Notes: a model not told the origin generated them from the letters alone. DNA of 33,351 nucleotides from Mycobacterium sp. (GCA_025965515.1 JAOPWU010000010.1:1-33351), one strand, 5' to 3'; positions 8,168 to 16,876 are shown, counted from the first letter of the stretch. Made by a program: numbers and translations.

Positions 8168-8413
8168 TCAGCCGTCGAGGCGGACGGTGAAGTCCTCGAT
8201 GACGGGGTTCGCCAGCAGCTGCTCCGCGAGCGCGCGCACCCGGTCCAGGGCGGCGTCGTCCGCCTCGCCCTCCAGGTCCACCTCGAACCGCTTGCCCTGC
8301 CGCACCGCGGCGACCCCGGAGAATCCCAGCGTGGGCAGTGCGCCCATGATCGCCTGGCCCTGCGGATCGAGGATCTCGGGCTTGAGCATCACGTCCACGA
8401 CGACACGTGCCAC
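8168..8413 (-). CDS. purS: Phosphoribosylformylglycinamidine synthase subunit PurS
   Basis: An 81-residue small subunit that bridges PurQ and PurL in the FGAM synthase complex. It has the standard PurS form: V.V..KPEILDPQG at the start, then the GALPTLGFSGVAAVRQGKRFEV core, and a C-terminal NPVIEDFTVRL. The GTG at 8413 fits the family N-terminus (ARVVVDVMLKPE) and has AAAGGGA some 8 nt upstream. A longer in-frame reading with an Ala/Gly-rich extension is unlikely. It is the first gene of the minus-strand block that continues with the RsbW-like gene and purQL. The identification is firm. Confidence 0.93.
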   Translation of the reverse strand: MARVVVDVMLKPEILDPQGQAIMGALPTLGFSGVAAVRQGKRFEVDLEGEADDAALDRVRALAEQLLANPVIEDFTVRLDG

Positions 8414-8592
8414 GAGGAGTCCCTTTCCGGTCGGCGGGGTCGGCCCAACCGCCGACGCGGCGGCAACGCTACCGGCCCCGCCGGGAGCCACCCGGGTCGC
8501 CCCTGGGCCGCACAGGGGCGGTGGGTAATGCTGTGCGTCGAGATGGGGCCGGCGCCCCGCACCGGGGCGAGGCGGCGGAAAGGGCGGTGGGC

Positions 8593-9300
8593 GTGGACGA
8601 GCTCCGCCGCGACGAGGCCGTCGGCGCGCTCCGCGACTGCTACACGGCCATCAGCCGCCAGGTGCAGGCCATCGGGGCCGCGCTCGAGACGACCCCCACC
8701 CGGTGCGCCGGCTGGACCGCCGCCGACCTGCTCTTCCACCTGCTGCTCGACGCGCAGCGGGCGCTCGTCGCCATGGCCGCGCCCGCCGAGGGCGACCCGG
8801 ACACCGACGCCGTGACCTACTGGGAGCCGTGGCAGCCCGGCAGCAACCGGTCGGTGGAGCACCTGCGGTTCGTCCGCCGGTCCGCTGCGGCGTACCGCGC
8901 GCCCGGCGGCCTGGTGGCGCAGTGGGACGAGACCTCCGACGCGGTCGTCCGGCTCGCCACGTGGGTGCCGCACGAGCTGATCACCACCCAGGGTCGGCTG
9001 CTGACGCTGCCGGACTTCCTGGAGACGCTGGTCGTCGAGGCGGCGCTGCACCTGCTGGACTTCGCGCTGGACACCGGGCCGGGTGCCGGCACGGCCACCG
9101 GCGGCGGGTCGCTGCTGCGGGTGCCGCCGCAGGCCGAGCAGATCCTGCGGTTCACGCTGGACGGCCTGCTGGGCATGGCGCCGCCCTCGCGCTGGGACCT
9201 GGAGGGGTACGCCCTGCGGGCGGACGGCCGGCGGCCGCTGACGGACTCCGACCGCCGCGCGCTCGGCTGGCTGGCGGACCGCTTCCCGCTGCTGGGCTAA
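8593..9300 (+). CDS. DinB/maleylpyruvate isomerase N-terminal domain protein
   Basis: A 235-residue protein with the MDMPI/DinB four-helix layout: an N-terminal helix ([13 protein letters not shown]), the family Trp segment with a His ligand ([19 protein letters not shown], about 41-59), and a later [17 protein letters not shown] with a second His. Members are metal-binding, often mycothiol-dependent; the substrate is unknown. I prefer the GTG at 8593, which has AAAGGG 8 nt upstream, over the GTG 6 nt earlier. The TAA stop overlaps the purC stop on the opposite strand (shared CTAA at 9297-9300), so the two genes converge with no spacer. It is the second protein of this superfamily in the purine region. 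Confidence 0.72.
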   Translation: MDELRRDEAVGALRDCYTAISRQVQAIGAALETTPTRCAGWTAADLLFHLLLDAQRALVAMAAPAEGDPDTDAVTYWEPWQPGSNRSVEHLRFVRRSAAAYRAPGGLVAQWDETSDAVVRLATWVPHELITTQGRLLTLPDFLETLVVEAALHLLDFALDTGPGAGTATGGGSLLRVPPQAEQILRFTLDGLLGMAPPSRWDLEGYALRADGRRPLTDSDRRALGWLADRFPLLG

Positions 9301-10226
9301 CTCCGTCCCTGGAACGGCTCGCCCGTCAGCCGCTCGTACGCCTCGACGTACCGGGACCGGGTCGCCGCGACCACGTCGTCGGGCAGGTGCGGCGCCGGCG
9401 GGGTGCGGTCCCAGCCGCTGTTCGCCAGCCAGTCGCGGACGTACTGCTTGTCGAACGACGGCTGCGAGCGGCCCGGGGCGTAGCTGTCCGCCGGCCAGAA
9501 CCGGCTGGAGTCGGGCGTCAGCACCTCGTCGCCGAGGACGAGGGCGCCGGTCCGGTCGTGGCCGAACTCGAGCTTCGTGTCGGCCAGGATGATGCCGCGC
9601 TCGGCGGCGATGGCGGCGGCCCGGTCGTACACGGCGAGCGTCAGCCGGGCCAGCTCGGCGGCGAGCTCCGCGCCGACCTGCTCGGCGACCTGCGCCGCGC
9701 TGACGTTCTCGTCGTGCTCCCCGAGGGCAGCCTTGGTGGCCGGGGTGAAGATCGGCTCGGGCAGCTGCGAGCCGTCGACGAGCCCCGGTGGCAGCGCGAC
9801 GCCGCAGACGCTGCCGGTGGCGGCGTAGTCCGTCAGCCCCGAGCCGGTCAGGTAGCCGCGGGCCACGCACTCCACCGGCACCATGGTCAGGCGGCGGCAC
9901 AGCATCGAGCGGTGCTCCAGGAACGGCGCGTGCGGCTGCAGCGCCGCCGGGTAGGCCGAGACGTCCGTCGTGACCAGGTGGTTGGGCACCAGGTCGGCGA
10001 GCTGGTCGAACCACCAGACGGACAGCCGGGTGAGCACGGCGCCCTTGTCGGGGATCGGCGTCGGCAGCACCACGTCGAACGCGGAGATCCGGTCGCTCGC
10101 CACCACGAGCACCAGATCGTCGTGCTCGGGGACGCCGTAGAGCTCCCGGACCTTCCCCCGGTGGAGCAGGGGGAGGCCGGTCAGCGCGCCGGGAGAGGTC
10201 AGCTGCGGATCGTCGGGCACGGTCAC
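9297..10226 (-). CDS. purC: SAICAR synthetase (phosphoribosylaminoimidazole-succinocarboxamide synthase)
   Basis: A 309-residue enzyme joining CAIR and aspartate with ATP to give SAICAR. Visible signatures are [13 protein letters not shown] near the N-terminus, [34 protein letters not shown], and the late DTKLEFG and [11 protein letters not shown] segments typical of bacterial and fungal long-form PurC. The GTG at 10226 is chosen because GAGG lies 8 nt upstream; a second GTG 6 nt further in is possible. It diverges from icd across about 100 nt and converges on the DinB-like gene with overlapping stops. It stands apart from the other pur genes, so it probably has its own promoter. Confidence 0.96.
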   Translation of the reverse strand: MTVPDDPQLTSPGALTGLPLLHRGKVRELYGVPEHDDLVLVVASDRISAFDVVLPTPIPDKGAVLTRLSVWWFDQLADLVPNHLVTTDVSAYPAALQPHAPFLEHRSMLCRRLTMVPVECVARGYLTGSGLTDYAATGSVCGVALPPGLVDGSQLPEPIFTPATKAALGEHDENVSAAQVAEQVGAELAAELARLTLAVYDRAAAIAAERGIILADTKLEFGHDRTGALVLGDEVLTPDSSRFWPADSYAPGRSQPSFDKQYVRDWLANSGWDRTPPAPHLPDDVVAATRSRYVEAYERLTGEPFQGRS

Positions 10227-10284
10227 GCGGGCATCCTCGCAGCCCCCGGCCACGGCCGTACCCCGGGCCCCACAATGGCTTCGT

Positions 10285-10290
10285 TACGCT
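10285..10290 (+). promoter_or_regulatory. Candidate -10 element of icd (TACGCT)
   Basis: TACGCT matches TANNNT and would give a transcription start about 33 nt before the icd ATG, leaving room for the GAGGTGG ribosome site. No good -35 is visible 17 nt upstream. Confidence 0.4.
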
Positions 10291-10329
10291 GAGGGGCGTC
10301 AACGAGGGACGTCCTGAGGTGGAATGCGC

Positions 10330-11547
10330 ATGGAAAAGATCAAGGTCAAGGGTGCTGTAGCGGAACTCGACGGCGACGAGATGACCCGGGTCATCTGGCA
10401 GCTGATCAAGGACCAGCTGATCCTCCCGTACCTGGACATCAATCTCGAGTACTACGACCTGAGCATCGAGCACCGTGACGCCACCGACGACCAGGTCACC
10501 CTGGACGCCGCGGAGGCCATCAAGCGCCTCGGTGTCGGCGTCAAGTGCGCCACCATCACGCCGGACGAGGCGCGCGTGAAGGAGTTCGGCCTCAAGAAGA
10601 TGTGGCGGAGCCCCAACGGGACCATCCGCAACATCCTCGGCGGCGTCGTCTTCCGCGAGCCGATCATCATCAGCAACGTGCCACGGCTGGTGCCGCACTG
10701 GACCAAGCCGATCGTCATCGGCCGTCACGCCCACGGCGACCAGTACATGGCCACCGAGCTGAAGATCGGCGGCCCCGGCACCGTCGAGCTGGTCTACACG
10801 CCGGCCGACGGCGGCGAGCCCACCACGGTGAAGGTGCGGGACTTCCCCGGCGCCGGCATCACCATGGCGATGTTCAACTACGACGATTCGATCCGCGATT
10901 TCGCGCGCGCCTCGATGCGGTACGGCCTGGACCGCAACTACCCGGTCTACCTGTCGACGAAGAACACGATCCTCAAGACGTACGACGGCCGGTTCAAGGA
11001 CATCTTCCAGGAGGTGTTCGACGCCGAGTTCAAGGCCGAGTTCGACGCCAAGGGGCTCACCTACGAGCACCGGCTCATCGACGACATGGTCGCCGCGTCC
11101 CTCAAGTGGGAGGGCGGCTACGTCTGGGCCTGCAAGAACTACGACGGCGACGTGCAGTCCGACACGGTGGCCCAGGGCTTCGGCTCGCTCGGCCTCATGA
11201 CGTCGGTGCTGGCCACCCCGGACGGCAAGACGCTGGAGGCCGAGGCCGCGCACGGCACGGTGACCCGCCACTTCCGGGCGCACCAGCGGGGCGAGAAGAC
11301 CTCGACCAACCCGATCGCCAGCATCTTCGCCTGGACCCGCGGCCTCGCCCACCGGGCGAAGCTCGACGGCACCCCGGAGCTGGCGACGTTCGCCGAGAAG
11401 CTCGAGGCGGCCTGCGTGACCGCCGTCGAGAGCGGCGAGATGACCAAGGACCTGGCCCTGCTGATCAGCAAGGAAAGCCCCTGGCTGTCGACCGAGGAGT
11501 ACATCACCGCGGTCAAGAACAAGCTGGACGCGTCGCTGGGCGCCTAG
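10330..11547 (+). CDS. icd: NADP-dependent isocitrate dehydrogenase, homodimeric eukaryote-like type
   Basis: A 405-residue TCA-cycle enzyme that oxidises isocitrate to 2-oxoglutarate with NADP. It has the [12 protein letters not shown] start typical of the eukaryotic-like dimeric family, the substrate segment [22 protein letters not shown], the metal region RLIDDMVA and the coenzyme region [10 protein letters not shown]. The length agrees with the family. I chose the ATG at 10330 over that at 10324 because GAGGTGG (10316-10322) is then 7 nt away. It is a monocistronic gene on the plus strand among minus-strand pur genes, closed by a strong hairpin. Confidence 0.97.
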   Translation: MEKIKVKGAVAELDGDEMTRVIWQLIKDQLILPYLDINLEYYDLSIEHRDATDDQVTLDAAEAIKRLGVGVKCATITPDEARVKEFGLKKMWRSPNGTIRNILGGVVFREPIIISNVPRLVPHWTKPIVIGRHAHGDQYMATELKIGGPGTVELVYTPADGGEPTTVKVRDFPGAGITMAMFNYDDSIRDFARASMRYGLDRNYPVYLSTKNTILKTYDGRFKDIFQEVFDAEFKAEFDAKGLTYEHRLIDDMVAASLKWEGGYVWACKNYDGDVQSDTVAQGFGSLGLMTSVLATPDGKTLEAEAAHGTVTRHFRAHQRGEKTSTNPIASIFAWTRGLAHRAKLDGTPELATFAEKLEAACVTAVESGEMTKDLALLISKESPWLSTEEYITAVKNKLDASLGA

Positions 11548-11563
11548 GCACCCCGCACGACGG

Positions 11564-11603
11564 CGCAGGGCCGGTCATCCCGAAGCGGATGGCCGGCCCT
11601 GCG
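11564..11603. terminator. Bidirectional hairpin terminator between icd and the membrane gene
   Basis: A 17-bp stem (CGCAGGGCCGGTCATCC with GGATGGCCGGCCCTGCG, one G-T pair) closes a 6-nt loop. It starts 17 nt after the icd stop and ends 15 nt before the 3' end of the convergent gene. There is no T tract, as is usual in high-GC actinobacteria. Confidence 0.75.
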
Positions 11604-11617
11604 GCGTTGCCGCCCGG

Positions 11618-12331
11618 TCAGGTCAGGCGCTGCAGGATCCGTCGCGCCACGGCCCCGATCGCCAGGTACACGACCGCCGCCACGGCCCAGTTCTCCAGCA
11701 CCGCGGCCTTGCTGTAGCCCGCGACACCGGGGGCCAGCGGGTCGCCGGTGGTGCTGATGATCGGCGTGCCGGTCGACGTGAAGATGTCCTTGAACGGGCC
11801 CACCAGGCCGAACGAGCGGTGGACGAACCACGCCACGATCCCGTTCGACAGGTTCGCCTTGATCGCCACGAGCACGGCGCCGAGCACCACGATGATGGCC
11901 AGGACCGCGAACACCAGCTGCACGATGTCGCCGAGCCGGCCGACCACGCCCCGCACCATCGGCATGATCGGGGGAAGCTGCCGCGCCGGCTTCTCGTCGT
12001 GCTCCACCCGCACCTCCTGCGCGCCCTGCACCGAGAGCTCGGGGCGGGCGGTCGTCTTCTTCTCGGACGTCGTCACGGGTGAACTCGTCTCGTCGGCCGC
12101 CGCGGCCTCGCGGCGGACTGCAGGGGGACCCGCGGCGCCGGGACCGGCCTCCCCGTTGCTCACGTGCTGGGGAGCACCGGTGTCCCGGGCGCCGGCGGGT
12201 CCGGCGTCATCAGGGATAACGACGGCGCGACGCGGACGTGGCGGCTCGGCTCCGGCGGCGCGACGCGGACGGGGAGCCGCCGCCTGCTGGGGGCGCCTCT
12301 CCGGGCCGGGGCTGGGGCGGGGATCGGTCAC
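11618..12331 (-). CDS. Membrane protein with long disordered N-terminus, unknown function
   Basis: A 237-residue protein. Residues 1-120 are rich in Pro, Ala, Arg and Glu and look disordered and cytoplasmic. A hydrophobic helix spans about 136-157 (VQLVFAVLAIIVVLGAVLVA), then about 50 residues including KDIFTSTGTP, a second hydrophobic helix at about 209-229, and a short basic end (RRILQRLT). The core resembles small actinobacterial membrane proteins but I cannot name a family. The GTG at 12331 has AAGGAGG only 4 nt upstream. It converges on icd and lies downstream of the MaoC gene after a hairpin. Confidence 0.7.
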   Translation of the reverse strand: MTDPRPSPGPERRPQQAAAPRPRRAAGAEPPRPRRAVVIPDDAGPAGARDTGAPQHVSNGEAGPGAAGPPAVRREAAAADETSSPVTTSEKKTTARPELSVQGAQEVRVEHDEKPARQLPPIMPMVRGVVGRLGDIVQLVFAVLAIIVVLGAVLVAIKANLSNGIVAWFVHRSFGLVGPFKDIFTSTGTPIISTTGDPLAPGVAGYSKAAVLENWAVAAVVYLAIGAVARRILQRLT

Positions 12332-12371
12332 CGTGCCTCCTTCACGCCGGGCGGACCTCCCCGCCGGGGCG

Positions 12372-12412
12372 GGAGGGTGACCACTGGGTCAGTCTCCCAG
12401 TCATCACCCTCC
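12372..12412. terminator. Hairpin downstream of the MaoC gene
   Basis: GGAGGGTGA (12372-12380) pairs with TCACCCTCC (12404-12412), and ACTGGG with CCCAGT inside, with a small internal mismatch and a 7-nt loop. It lies 61 nt past the MaoC stop and 41 nt before the membrane-protein start, so it is probably a terminator but could be a leader structure. Confidence 0.5.
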
Positions 12413-12472
12413 GCGTCACCCGAATGGCCTAGAGCAACCGACCCGGATCCGCTCAGGACCCCGTCAGGAGCC

Positions 12473-12952
12473 TCAGCCGTAGACGAGGCGCGTCACCCAG
12501 TCGGCGACGAGCGCGGGCTTGCCCTCGCCCTCGATCTCGACGGTGACGGTGCGGGTGACCTGCAGCGTGTTCGGGTCCTTGGCCTCGACGGCCTTGATGA
12601 CCTGGCTGGCGCGGATCTTCGAGTTCACCTTGACGGGGTTCACGAACCGCACCCGCTCGAACCCGTAGTTGACGCCCATGACGATGCCCTCAAGCGTCGC
12701 CGGGTCCTGCGGGAGGGAGCTGGAGAGCTTCGTCAGCATCGACAGCGTCAGGAAGCCGTGCGCGATCGTGACCTTCCACGGCGACAGCTCGGCCGACAGC
12801 TTCGGGTCCACGTGGATGAACTGGTGGTCCTCGGTCACGTCGGCGAACGCGTTGATGCGGTCCTGGGTGATCTCCAGCCAGTCACCCGCACCCTCGGACT
12901 GCCCGATCTTGGCCTTGAACAGCTCGTAGGCCTTCTCGCCGTTGCTCGGCAT
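12473..12952 (-). CDS. MaoC family dehydratase / (R)-specific enoyl-CoA hydratase
   Basis: A 159-residue hot-dog-fold protein likely to hydrate trans-2-enoyl-CoA to (R)-3-hydroxyacyl-CoA. The catalytic dyad motif is visible as FADVTEDHQFIHVD (about 36-49, Asp and His), followed by TIAHGFLTLSML, the hydratase-2 signature. The later strand VNYGFERVRFVNPVKV is typical of the family. The length is that of a single-domain MaoC. A purine-rich AGGAAGAAGG stretch precedes the ATG. It lies 77 nt downstream of purB on the same strand but has a candidate promoter of its own. No beta-oxidation genes flank it, so the pathway is open. Confidence 0.85.
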   Translation of the reverse strand: MPSNGEKAYELFKAKIGQSEGAGDWLEITQDRINAFADVTEDHQFIHVDPKLSAELSPWKVTIAHGFLTLSMLTKLSSSLPQDPATLEGIVMGVNYGFERVRFVNPVKVNSKIRASQVIKAVEAKDPNTLQVTRTVTVEIEGEGKPALVADWVTRLVYG

Positions 12953-13000
12953 CGTCTCGCCTTCTTCCTCGTACGGGTCTCACGCGCGGGTCGTCCCGCG

Positions 13001-13006
13001 ACCCTA
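13001..13006 (-). promoter_or_regulatory. Candidate -10 element of the MaoC gene (TAGGGT)
   Basis: TAGGGT on the minus strand would give a leader of about 40 nt. The leader contains a small CGCGGG/CCCGCG hairpin and the AGGAAGAAGG ribosome site. Confidence 0.35.
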
Positions 13007-13029
13007 TCGCCGGGGTGCGGAGCGGGGTT

Positions 13030-14337
13030 CTACGACAGCGCCTCGAGCCGCTCGAAGACGCCACCCAGCCGCTCCAGGAACCGCTCCGGCCGGCAGACCG
13101 CGTCCAGCCGGGCCTCGTCGAGCGGCAGGTTCCGGGCCGCCGCCTCCGCGCGCAGCGTGTCGCGGAACGGCTCGCCCGTCTCCCAGGTCCGCATCGCGGC
13201 GGCCTGCGTCGCTGCGTAGGCGTCCTCCCGGGAGAGCCCCGACTCGACCAGCTCCAGCAGCACCGTGGACGTGTAGACCAACCCGCCGGTGGACTCCAGG
13301 TTGAAGCGCATCCGCTCGGCGTCGACCACCAGGCCGGTGACGAGGCGGGTCGTCAGGTGCAGCAGGTAGTCGGTGGCGATGGCGGCGTCCGGGAGCGCGA
13401 TCCGCTCGGTCGAGCTGTGGCTGATGTCCCGCTCGTGCCACAGCGGGATGCCCTCCAGCACCGGCACGACCTGCGCCCGCACGATCCGCGCCATGCCGCA
13501 GATCCGCTCGCTCATGATCGGGTTCTTCTTGTGGGGCATGGCCGAGGAGCCCTTCTGCCCCTTGCCGAACGGCTCCCACAGCTCGCGGACCTCGGTGCGC
13601 TGGCCGTGCCGGACCTCGAGCGCGACGGCCTCGCAGACCGTCGCGAGGATCGCCAGGGTGGACACCCACTCGCTGATCCCGTCGCGGATCACGACCTGCG
13701 TGGCGACGTCGGCGGGGTGCAGCTGCAGCGCCGCGGCGACGTCCTGCTCCACCTGGGGGTCGATGTTGGAGTAGGTGCCGACGGCGCCGCTGATCTTGCA
13801 GACGGCGACGGCCTCGCGGGCCCGGCGCAGCCGGTCCCGCGACCGGGCCGCCGCGAACGCGAAGTCCGCGACCCGGTGGCCGAACGTGTCCGGCTCGCCG
13901 TGGATGCCGTGCGTACGCCCGACGCGGACGGTGTCGCGGTGCCGCAGCCCGAGGTCGCGCAGGGCGGCGACGAGCCCGTCCGCCTTCGCCAGCAGCACGT
14001 CGCTGGCCTCGACCAGCTGCACGGCGAGCGCCGTGTCCAGCAGGTCGGACGACGTCATGCCGAAGTGCACGTACGCGGCGGCCTCGCGCGGCTCGGTGTT
14101 GTCCGCCCAGGCGGTGAGGAACGCGATCACGTCGTGCTGCGTCACCGCCTCGATGGCCGCCACGGCCTCCGGCGTCGGCGGCTTGGCCGCCTCCACGGGG
14201 GCGACGGCACTCGCGGGCACCACGCCCGCGCGGGCGTGCGACTGCAGCACGAGCCGCTCGACGTCGCACCACAGCTCGTACTTGTGGGCCTCGGACCAGA
14301 TGTGGCCCATCTCGGGGAGCGTGTAGCGCGTGATCAT
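13030..14337 (-). CDS. purB: Adenylosuccinate lyase
   Basis: A 435-residue enzyme of the fumarase/aspartase superfamily. It removes fumarate both from SAICAR (to AICAR) and from adenylosuccinate (to AMP). The signature loop SSAMPHKKNP is at 264-273 with the catalytic serine; FGMTSSDLLDTA (92-103) and RTHGIHGEP (141-149) are the other two conserved regions. The length is normal. The ATG lies 25 nt after the purE stop, so it is cotranscribed with purD and purE in the order purD-purE-purB. The identification is firm. Confidence 0.97.
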   Translation of the reverse strand: MITRYTLPEMGHIWSEAHKYELWCDVERLVLQSHARAGVVPASAVAPVEAAKPPTPEAVAAIEAVTQHDVIAFLTAWADNTEPREAAAYVHFGMTSSDLLDTALAVQLVEASDVLLAKADGLVAALRDLGLRHRDTVRVGRTHGIHGEPDTFGHRVADFAFAAARSRDRLRRAREAVAVCKISGAVGTYSNIDPQVEQDVAAALQLHPADVATQVVIRDGISEWVSTLAILATVCEAVALEVRHGQRTEVRELWEPFGKGQKGSSAMPHKKNPIMSERICGMARIVRAQVVPVLEGIPLWHERDISHSSTERIALPDAAIATDYLLHLTTRLVTGLVVDAERMRFNLESTGGLVYTSTVLLELVESGLSREDAYAATQAAAMRTWETGEPFRDTLRAEAAARNLPLDEARLDAVCRPERFLERLGGVFERLEALS

Positions 14338-14362
14338 GGTGGCTCCGGGGTCGGGTGGGGCG

Positions 14363-14845
14363 TCAGCGGTAGCTGGCCGCCGCCTCGAAATCTTCCTTCA
14401 GGCGCGCGAGCTGCGTGCGCAGGACCGGGTCGGCCACCGCGAGGATCTGCACGGCGAGGATCGCGGCGTTCGTCGAGTGGTCGAGGCCCACGCAGGCGAC
14501 GGGGACGCCCTGGCTCATGGACGTCATGGCCAGCAGCGCGTCGAGGCCGTTCAGGCCGCCGCCACGCAGCGGCACCCCGATCACGGGGACCGTCGTGTAG
14601 GCCGCGAGGATGCTCGCCAGCGAGGCGTTCACCCCGCCGCCGGCGATGGCCACCTTCACGCCGCGGTGCTCGAGGTCGGCGGCGTAGTCCGCCAGCGCCC
14701 GGGGCGAGCGGTGGGGGCTGATGATCTCCTCTTCCCAGGTGACCTGGAAGCGGGCGAGCATGGCTCCGACCCGGGCCATGACGTCGTGCTCGGTGGGAGA
14801 GCCGTAGATCACCGCCACTTGTGGCACACGGTCCGGGCTCGTCAT
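14363..14845 (-). CDS. purE: PurE-family AIR carboxylase / N5-CAIR mutase, atypical active-site loop
   Basis: A 160-residue PurE-fold protein that should make CAIR. Kept features are the first glycine-serine turn (YGSPTEHDVM, 14-23), His45 in SPHR, GVPLRGGGLNGLDALL and the C-terminal NAAILAVQILA. Unusual features: the standard GSxSD is GSPTE, SAHR is SPHR, and the class I loop GAGGAAHLPG is replaced by GGGVNASLAS (69-78), losing its His. Part of that loop, with an Asn, recalls class II AIR carboxylases, which use CO2 directly. The ATG at 14845 has AAAGGGA 8 nt upstream. Context between purD and purB supports a purine role; purK is not in the window. The exact reaction is uncertain. Confidence 0.85.
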   Translation of the reverse strand: MTSPDRVPQVAVIYGSPTEHDVMARVGAMLARFQVTWEEEIISPHRSPRALADYAADLEHRGVKVAIAGGGVNASLASILAAYTTVPVIGVPLRGGGLNGLDALLAMTSMSQGVPVACVGLDHSTNAAILAVQILAVADPVLRTQLARLKEDFEAAASYR

Positions 14846-14918
14846 CGGGCATCCCTTTCGTCGACGTGCGGGCGATCGGTGGTGCGGCCTTCGGTGGTGC
14901 GGGCGCTCGGCGGCGGCG

Positions 14919-16178
14919 TCAGACCGAGAGGGCACCCCGCTCGGCCGCGAGGCCGATGTCGGTGCGCCACTGGCCGCCCCCGAGCTGCACCCGGCCCATG
15001 GCCCGGTACGCGGCCATCCTCGCAGCACCCAGGTCCTCGCCGACGGCGGTCACCGCAAGGACGCGCCCGCCGGTCGCCACGACCCCCTCGGGCGTGCGGG
15101 CGGTTCCGGCGTGCAGCACCTGCACGCCGGGCACGGCCCCCGCCTCGTCGAGCCCCGTCACCAGGCCGCCCGTGACCGCTGCGGCGGGATAGCCCGGGGC
15201 CGCCAGGACCACGGTGACCGCGGCGCCCGGCAGCCACGCGGGCTCGGCCTCACCGAGCAGCACCTGCGTCAGCGGCGTCGCCAGCAGCGCCAGCACGGCC
15301 TGCGTCTCGGGGTCGCCGAAGCGGACGTTGAACTCGACGACCCGCACGCCGCGCCGGGTCAGCGCCAGGCCGGCGTAGAGCAGTCCCTCGAACGGCGTGC
15401 CGCGGCGGGCCAGCTCGGCCACGACCGGCTCCAGCACGGCCGCGCGCACCTGCGGGACCAGGTCGGCGGGCGCCCAGGGCAGCGGTGCGTAGGCGCCCAT
15501 ACCGCCGGTGTTCGGGCCCTCGTCGCCGTCGGCGAGCCGCTTGTGGTCCTGGCTCAGCAGCAGCGGGTGGATGCCGCCGCGGGGGTCGACCACCGCGAAC
15601 AGCGACACCTCGGGCCCGTCGAGGTACTCCTCGAGCACCACCCGGCCGCCGGGGCGCGCGAGGCAGGCCTCGGCGTGGGCGACGGCCGCCGCCAGGTCGG
15701 TGGTGACGACGACGCCCTTGCCGGCCGCCAGCCCGTCGTCCTTCACGACCAGGGGATCGCCGAGGGCCGCCAGCCGCTCGAGCTCCCGCCGGGCCTCGGC
15801 CGGGTCGGCGGTGGAGACGGCGGCGGCGGTGGGCACGCCGGCGGCTGCCATCACGTCCTTGGCGAAGGTCTTGCTGCCCTCCAGCGTCGCTGCGGCGGCG
15901 GACGGGCCGAACACCCGGTGCCCGGCGGCGCGCAGCGCGTCGGCCGCGCCGGCCACCAGCGGCACCTCGGGCCCGACCACCACCAGGCCGGGCGCGAGCT
16001 CGCCGGCGAGCGCCACCAGCGCCGCCAGGTCCGCGACGTCGACCGGCCGGTTCACCGCGATCTCGGCGGTGCCGGCGTTGCCGGGCGCGCAGACGATCCC
16101 GTCGACGGCGGGGTCACGCCGCAGCGCGAGGCAGAGGGCGTGCTCCCGGCCGCCCGAGCCGATCACGAGGACGTCCAC
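14919..16178 (-). CDS. purD: Phosphoribosylamine-glycine ligase (GAR synthetase)
   Basis: A 419-residue ATP-grasp enzyme that ligates glycine to phosphoribosylamine, the second step of purine synthesis. GSGGREHAL (7-15) is the N-terminal loop, VVGPEVPLVAG and KTFAKDVM follow, the ATP-grasp part has VVKDDGLAAGKGV and LEEYLDGPEVS, and the family signature RFGDPETQ is present. The length is standard. The start is GTG at 16178 with TAGCCT 6 nt upstream and no Shine-Dalgarno sequence, hence probably leaderless and the head of purD-purE-purB (73 nt to purE). Confidence 0.97.
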   Translation of the reverse strand: MDVLVIGSGGREHALCLALRRDPAVDGIVCAPGNAGTAEIAVNRPVDVADLAALVALAGELAPGLVVVGPEVPLVAGAADALRAAGHRVFGPSAAAATLEGSKTFAKDVMAAAGVPTAAAVSTADPAEARRELERLAALGDPLVVKDDGLAAGKGVVVTTDLAAAVAHAEACLARPGGRVVLEEYLDGPEVSLFAVVDPRGGIHPLLLSQDHKRLADGDEGPNTGGMGAYAPLPWAPADLVPQVRAAVLEPVVAELARRGTPFEGLLYAGLALTRRGVRVVEFNVRFGDPETQAVLALLATPLTQVLLGEAEPAWLPGAAVTVVLAAPGYPAAAVTGGLVTGLDEAGAVPGVQVLHAGTARTPEGVVATGGRVLAVTAVGEDLGAARMAAYRAMGRVQLGGGQWRTDIGLAAERGALSV

Positions 16179-16184
16179 GCCGGA

Positions 16185-16190
16185 AGGCTA
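16185..16190 (-). promoter_or_regulatory. Probable leaderless -10 element of purD (TAGCCT)
   Basis: TAGCCT on the minus strand stands 6 nt before the purD GTG, a perfect TANNNT at leaderless spacing. Confidence 0.6.
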
Positions 16191-16278
16191 CCGGGGGCGC
16201 CGCAGGGTCGAGGCCGCGGTCACCGCCGTCCCGCGGGGCGGAAGCCGGCGCCCTGCGCGCGCGGCGGGGACGCCGCCG

Positions 16279-16779
16279 TCAGGCGGTCAACACCCCGCTG
16301 TGCCGCAGCGCGCGCCGGGCGGCCGCGGCCTGCGCGGGCGTCAGCCGGGGGGTGCGCGCGAGCACCACGGCTGTTCCGGTGCCCGGCCGCGTGACCACCG
16401 CGAACCGGTGGGCGGTGTCCAGCGCGAGGATTGCGACCGTGGACGTGGCGCTGCCCCGCTGCCGCCCGAAACGGCCGAGGAACGACACCTCGAAGCGGGC
16501 CTGCGCGAGCGGCCGGGCCGCGGGGGCCTGCTGCAGCGGCAGCGTCGCGATGAGGTGCCAGGCCCCCAGGTAGTACTGCAGGTCGGCACCCCGGGCGGCG
16601 GGGGCGGCGTCGGGCGGGAGCCCGGTCGGCGCCGTCGCCGCGGGCGCCTCCACCGCAGCGGGGAGGGCGACGGCGACCCCGAGCGCGGTGGTGACGGCGA
16701 CGGCGGTGACGCGCAGGCCGCCGGCCCGGCGGCTGCGATGCCAGGCGTCGGCGGCGCGGTGGGAGGCGAAGCGAGTCAC
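16279..16779 (-). CDS. Shortened lipocalin (Blc-like) with export signal
   Basis: A 166-residue protein. Residues 17-45 look like a signal peptide (RRAGGLRV, hydrophobic core, AVEA). After a Pro/Ala linker comes the lipocalin GxW start (YYLGAWHLIATLP, 69-81). The end of a Blc-type lipocalin follows: ARFEVSFLGRF (94-104), AILALDTAHRFAVVTRP (116-132) and VVLARTPRLTPAQ (138-150). The central beta strands that normally separate these blocks, roughly 50 residues, are missing although the frame is intact. GTG at 16779 has GGGAGGT about 4 nt upstream. It lies between purA and purD on the same strand. It could be a functional minimal form or a decaying gene. Confidence 0.6.
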   Translation of the reverse strand: MTRFASHRAADAWHRSRRAGGLRVTAVAVTTALGVAVALPAAVEAPAATAPTGLPPDAAPAARGADLQYYLGAWHLIATLPLQQAPAARPLAQARFEVSFLGRFGRQRGSATSTVAILALDTAHRFAVVTRPGTGTAVVLARTPRLTPAQAAAARRALRHSGVLTA

Positions 16780-16876
16780 ATCGACCTCCCGGCGCTGCGC
16801 TGGTAAGGCCTTCCTACCCGGCTGGCACGGGCCGCGACCCGCGGGGAACCGCGGGACGGCCGTTGCTCTCAGCTAC

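Noticed and set aside
8389-11352. Very long minus-strand open frame opposite icd and across purC
   Set aside because: It is composed of low-complexity Arg/Ala/Val and Asp-rich sequence, and the genes in other frames (icd, purC, purS) have clear family motifs.
14846-15028. N-terminal extension of PurE
   Set aside because: It would overlap purD, is low complexity, and the ATG at 14845 has AAAGGGA at the right distance.
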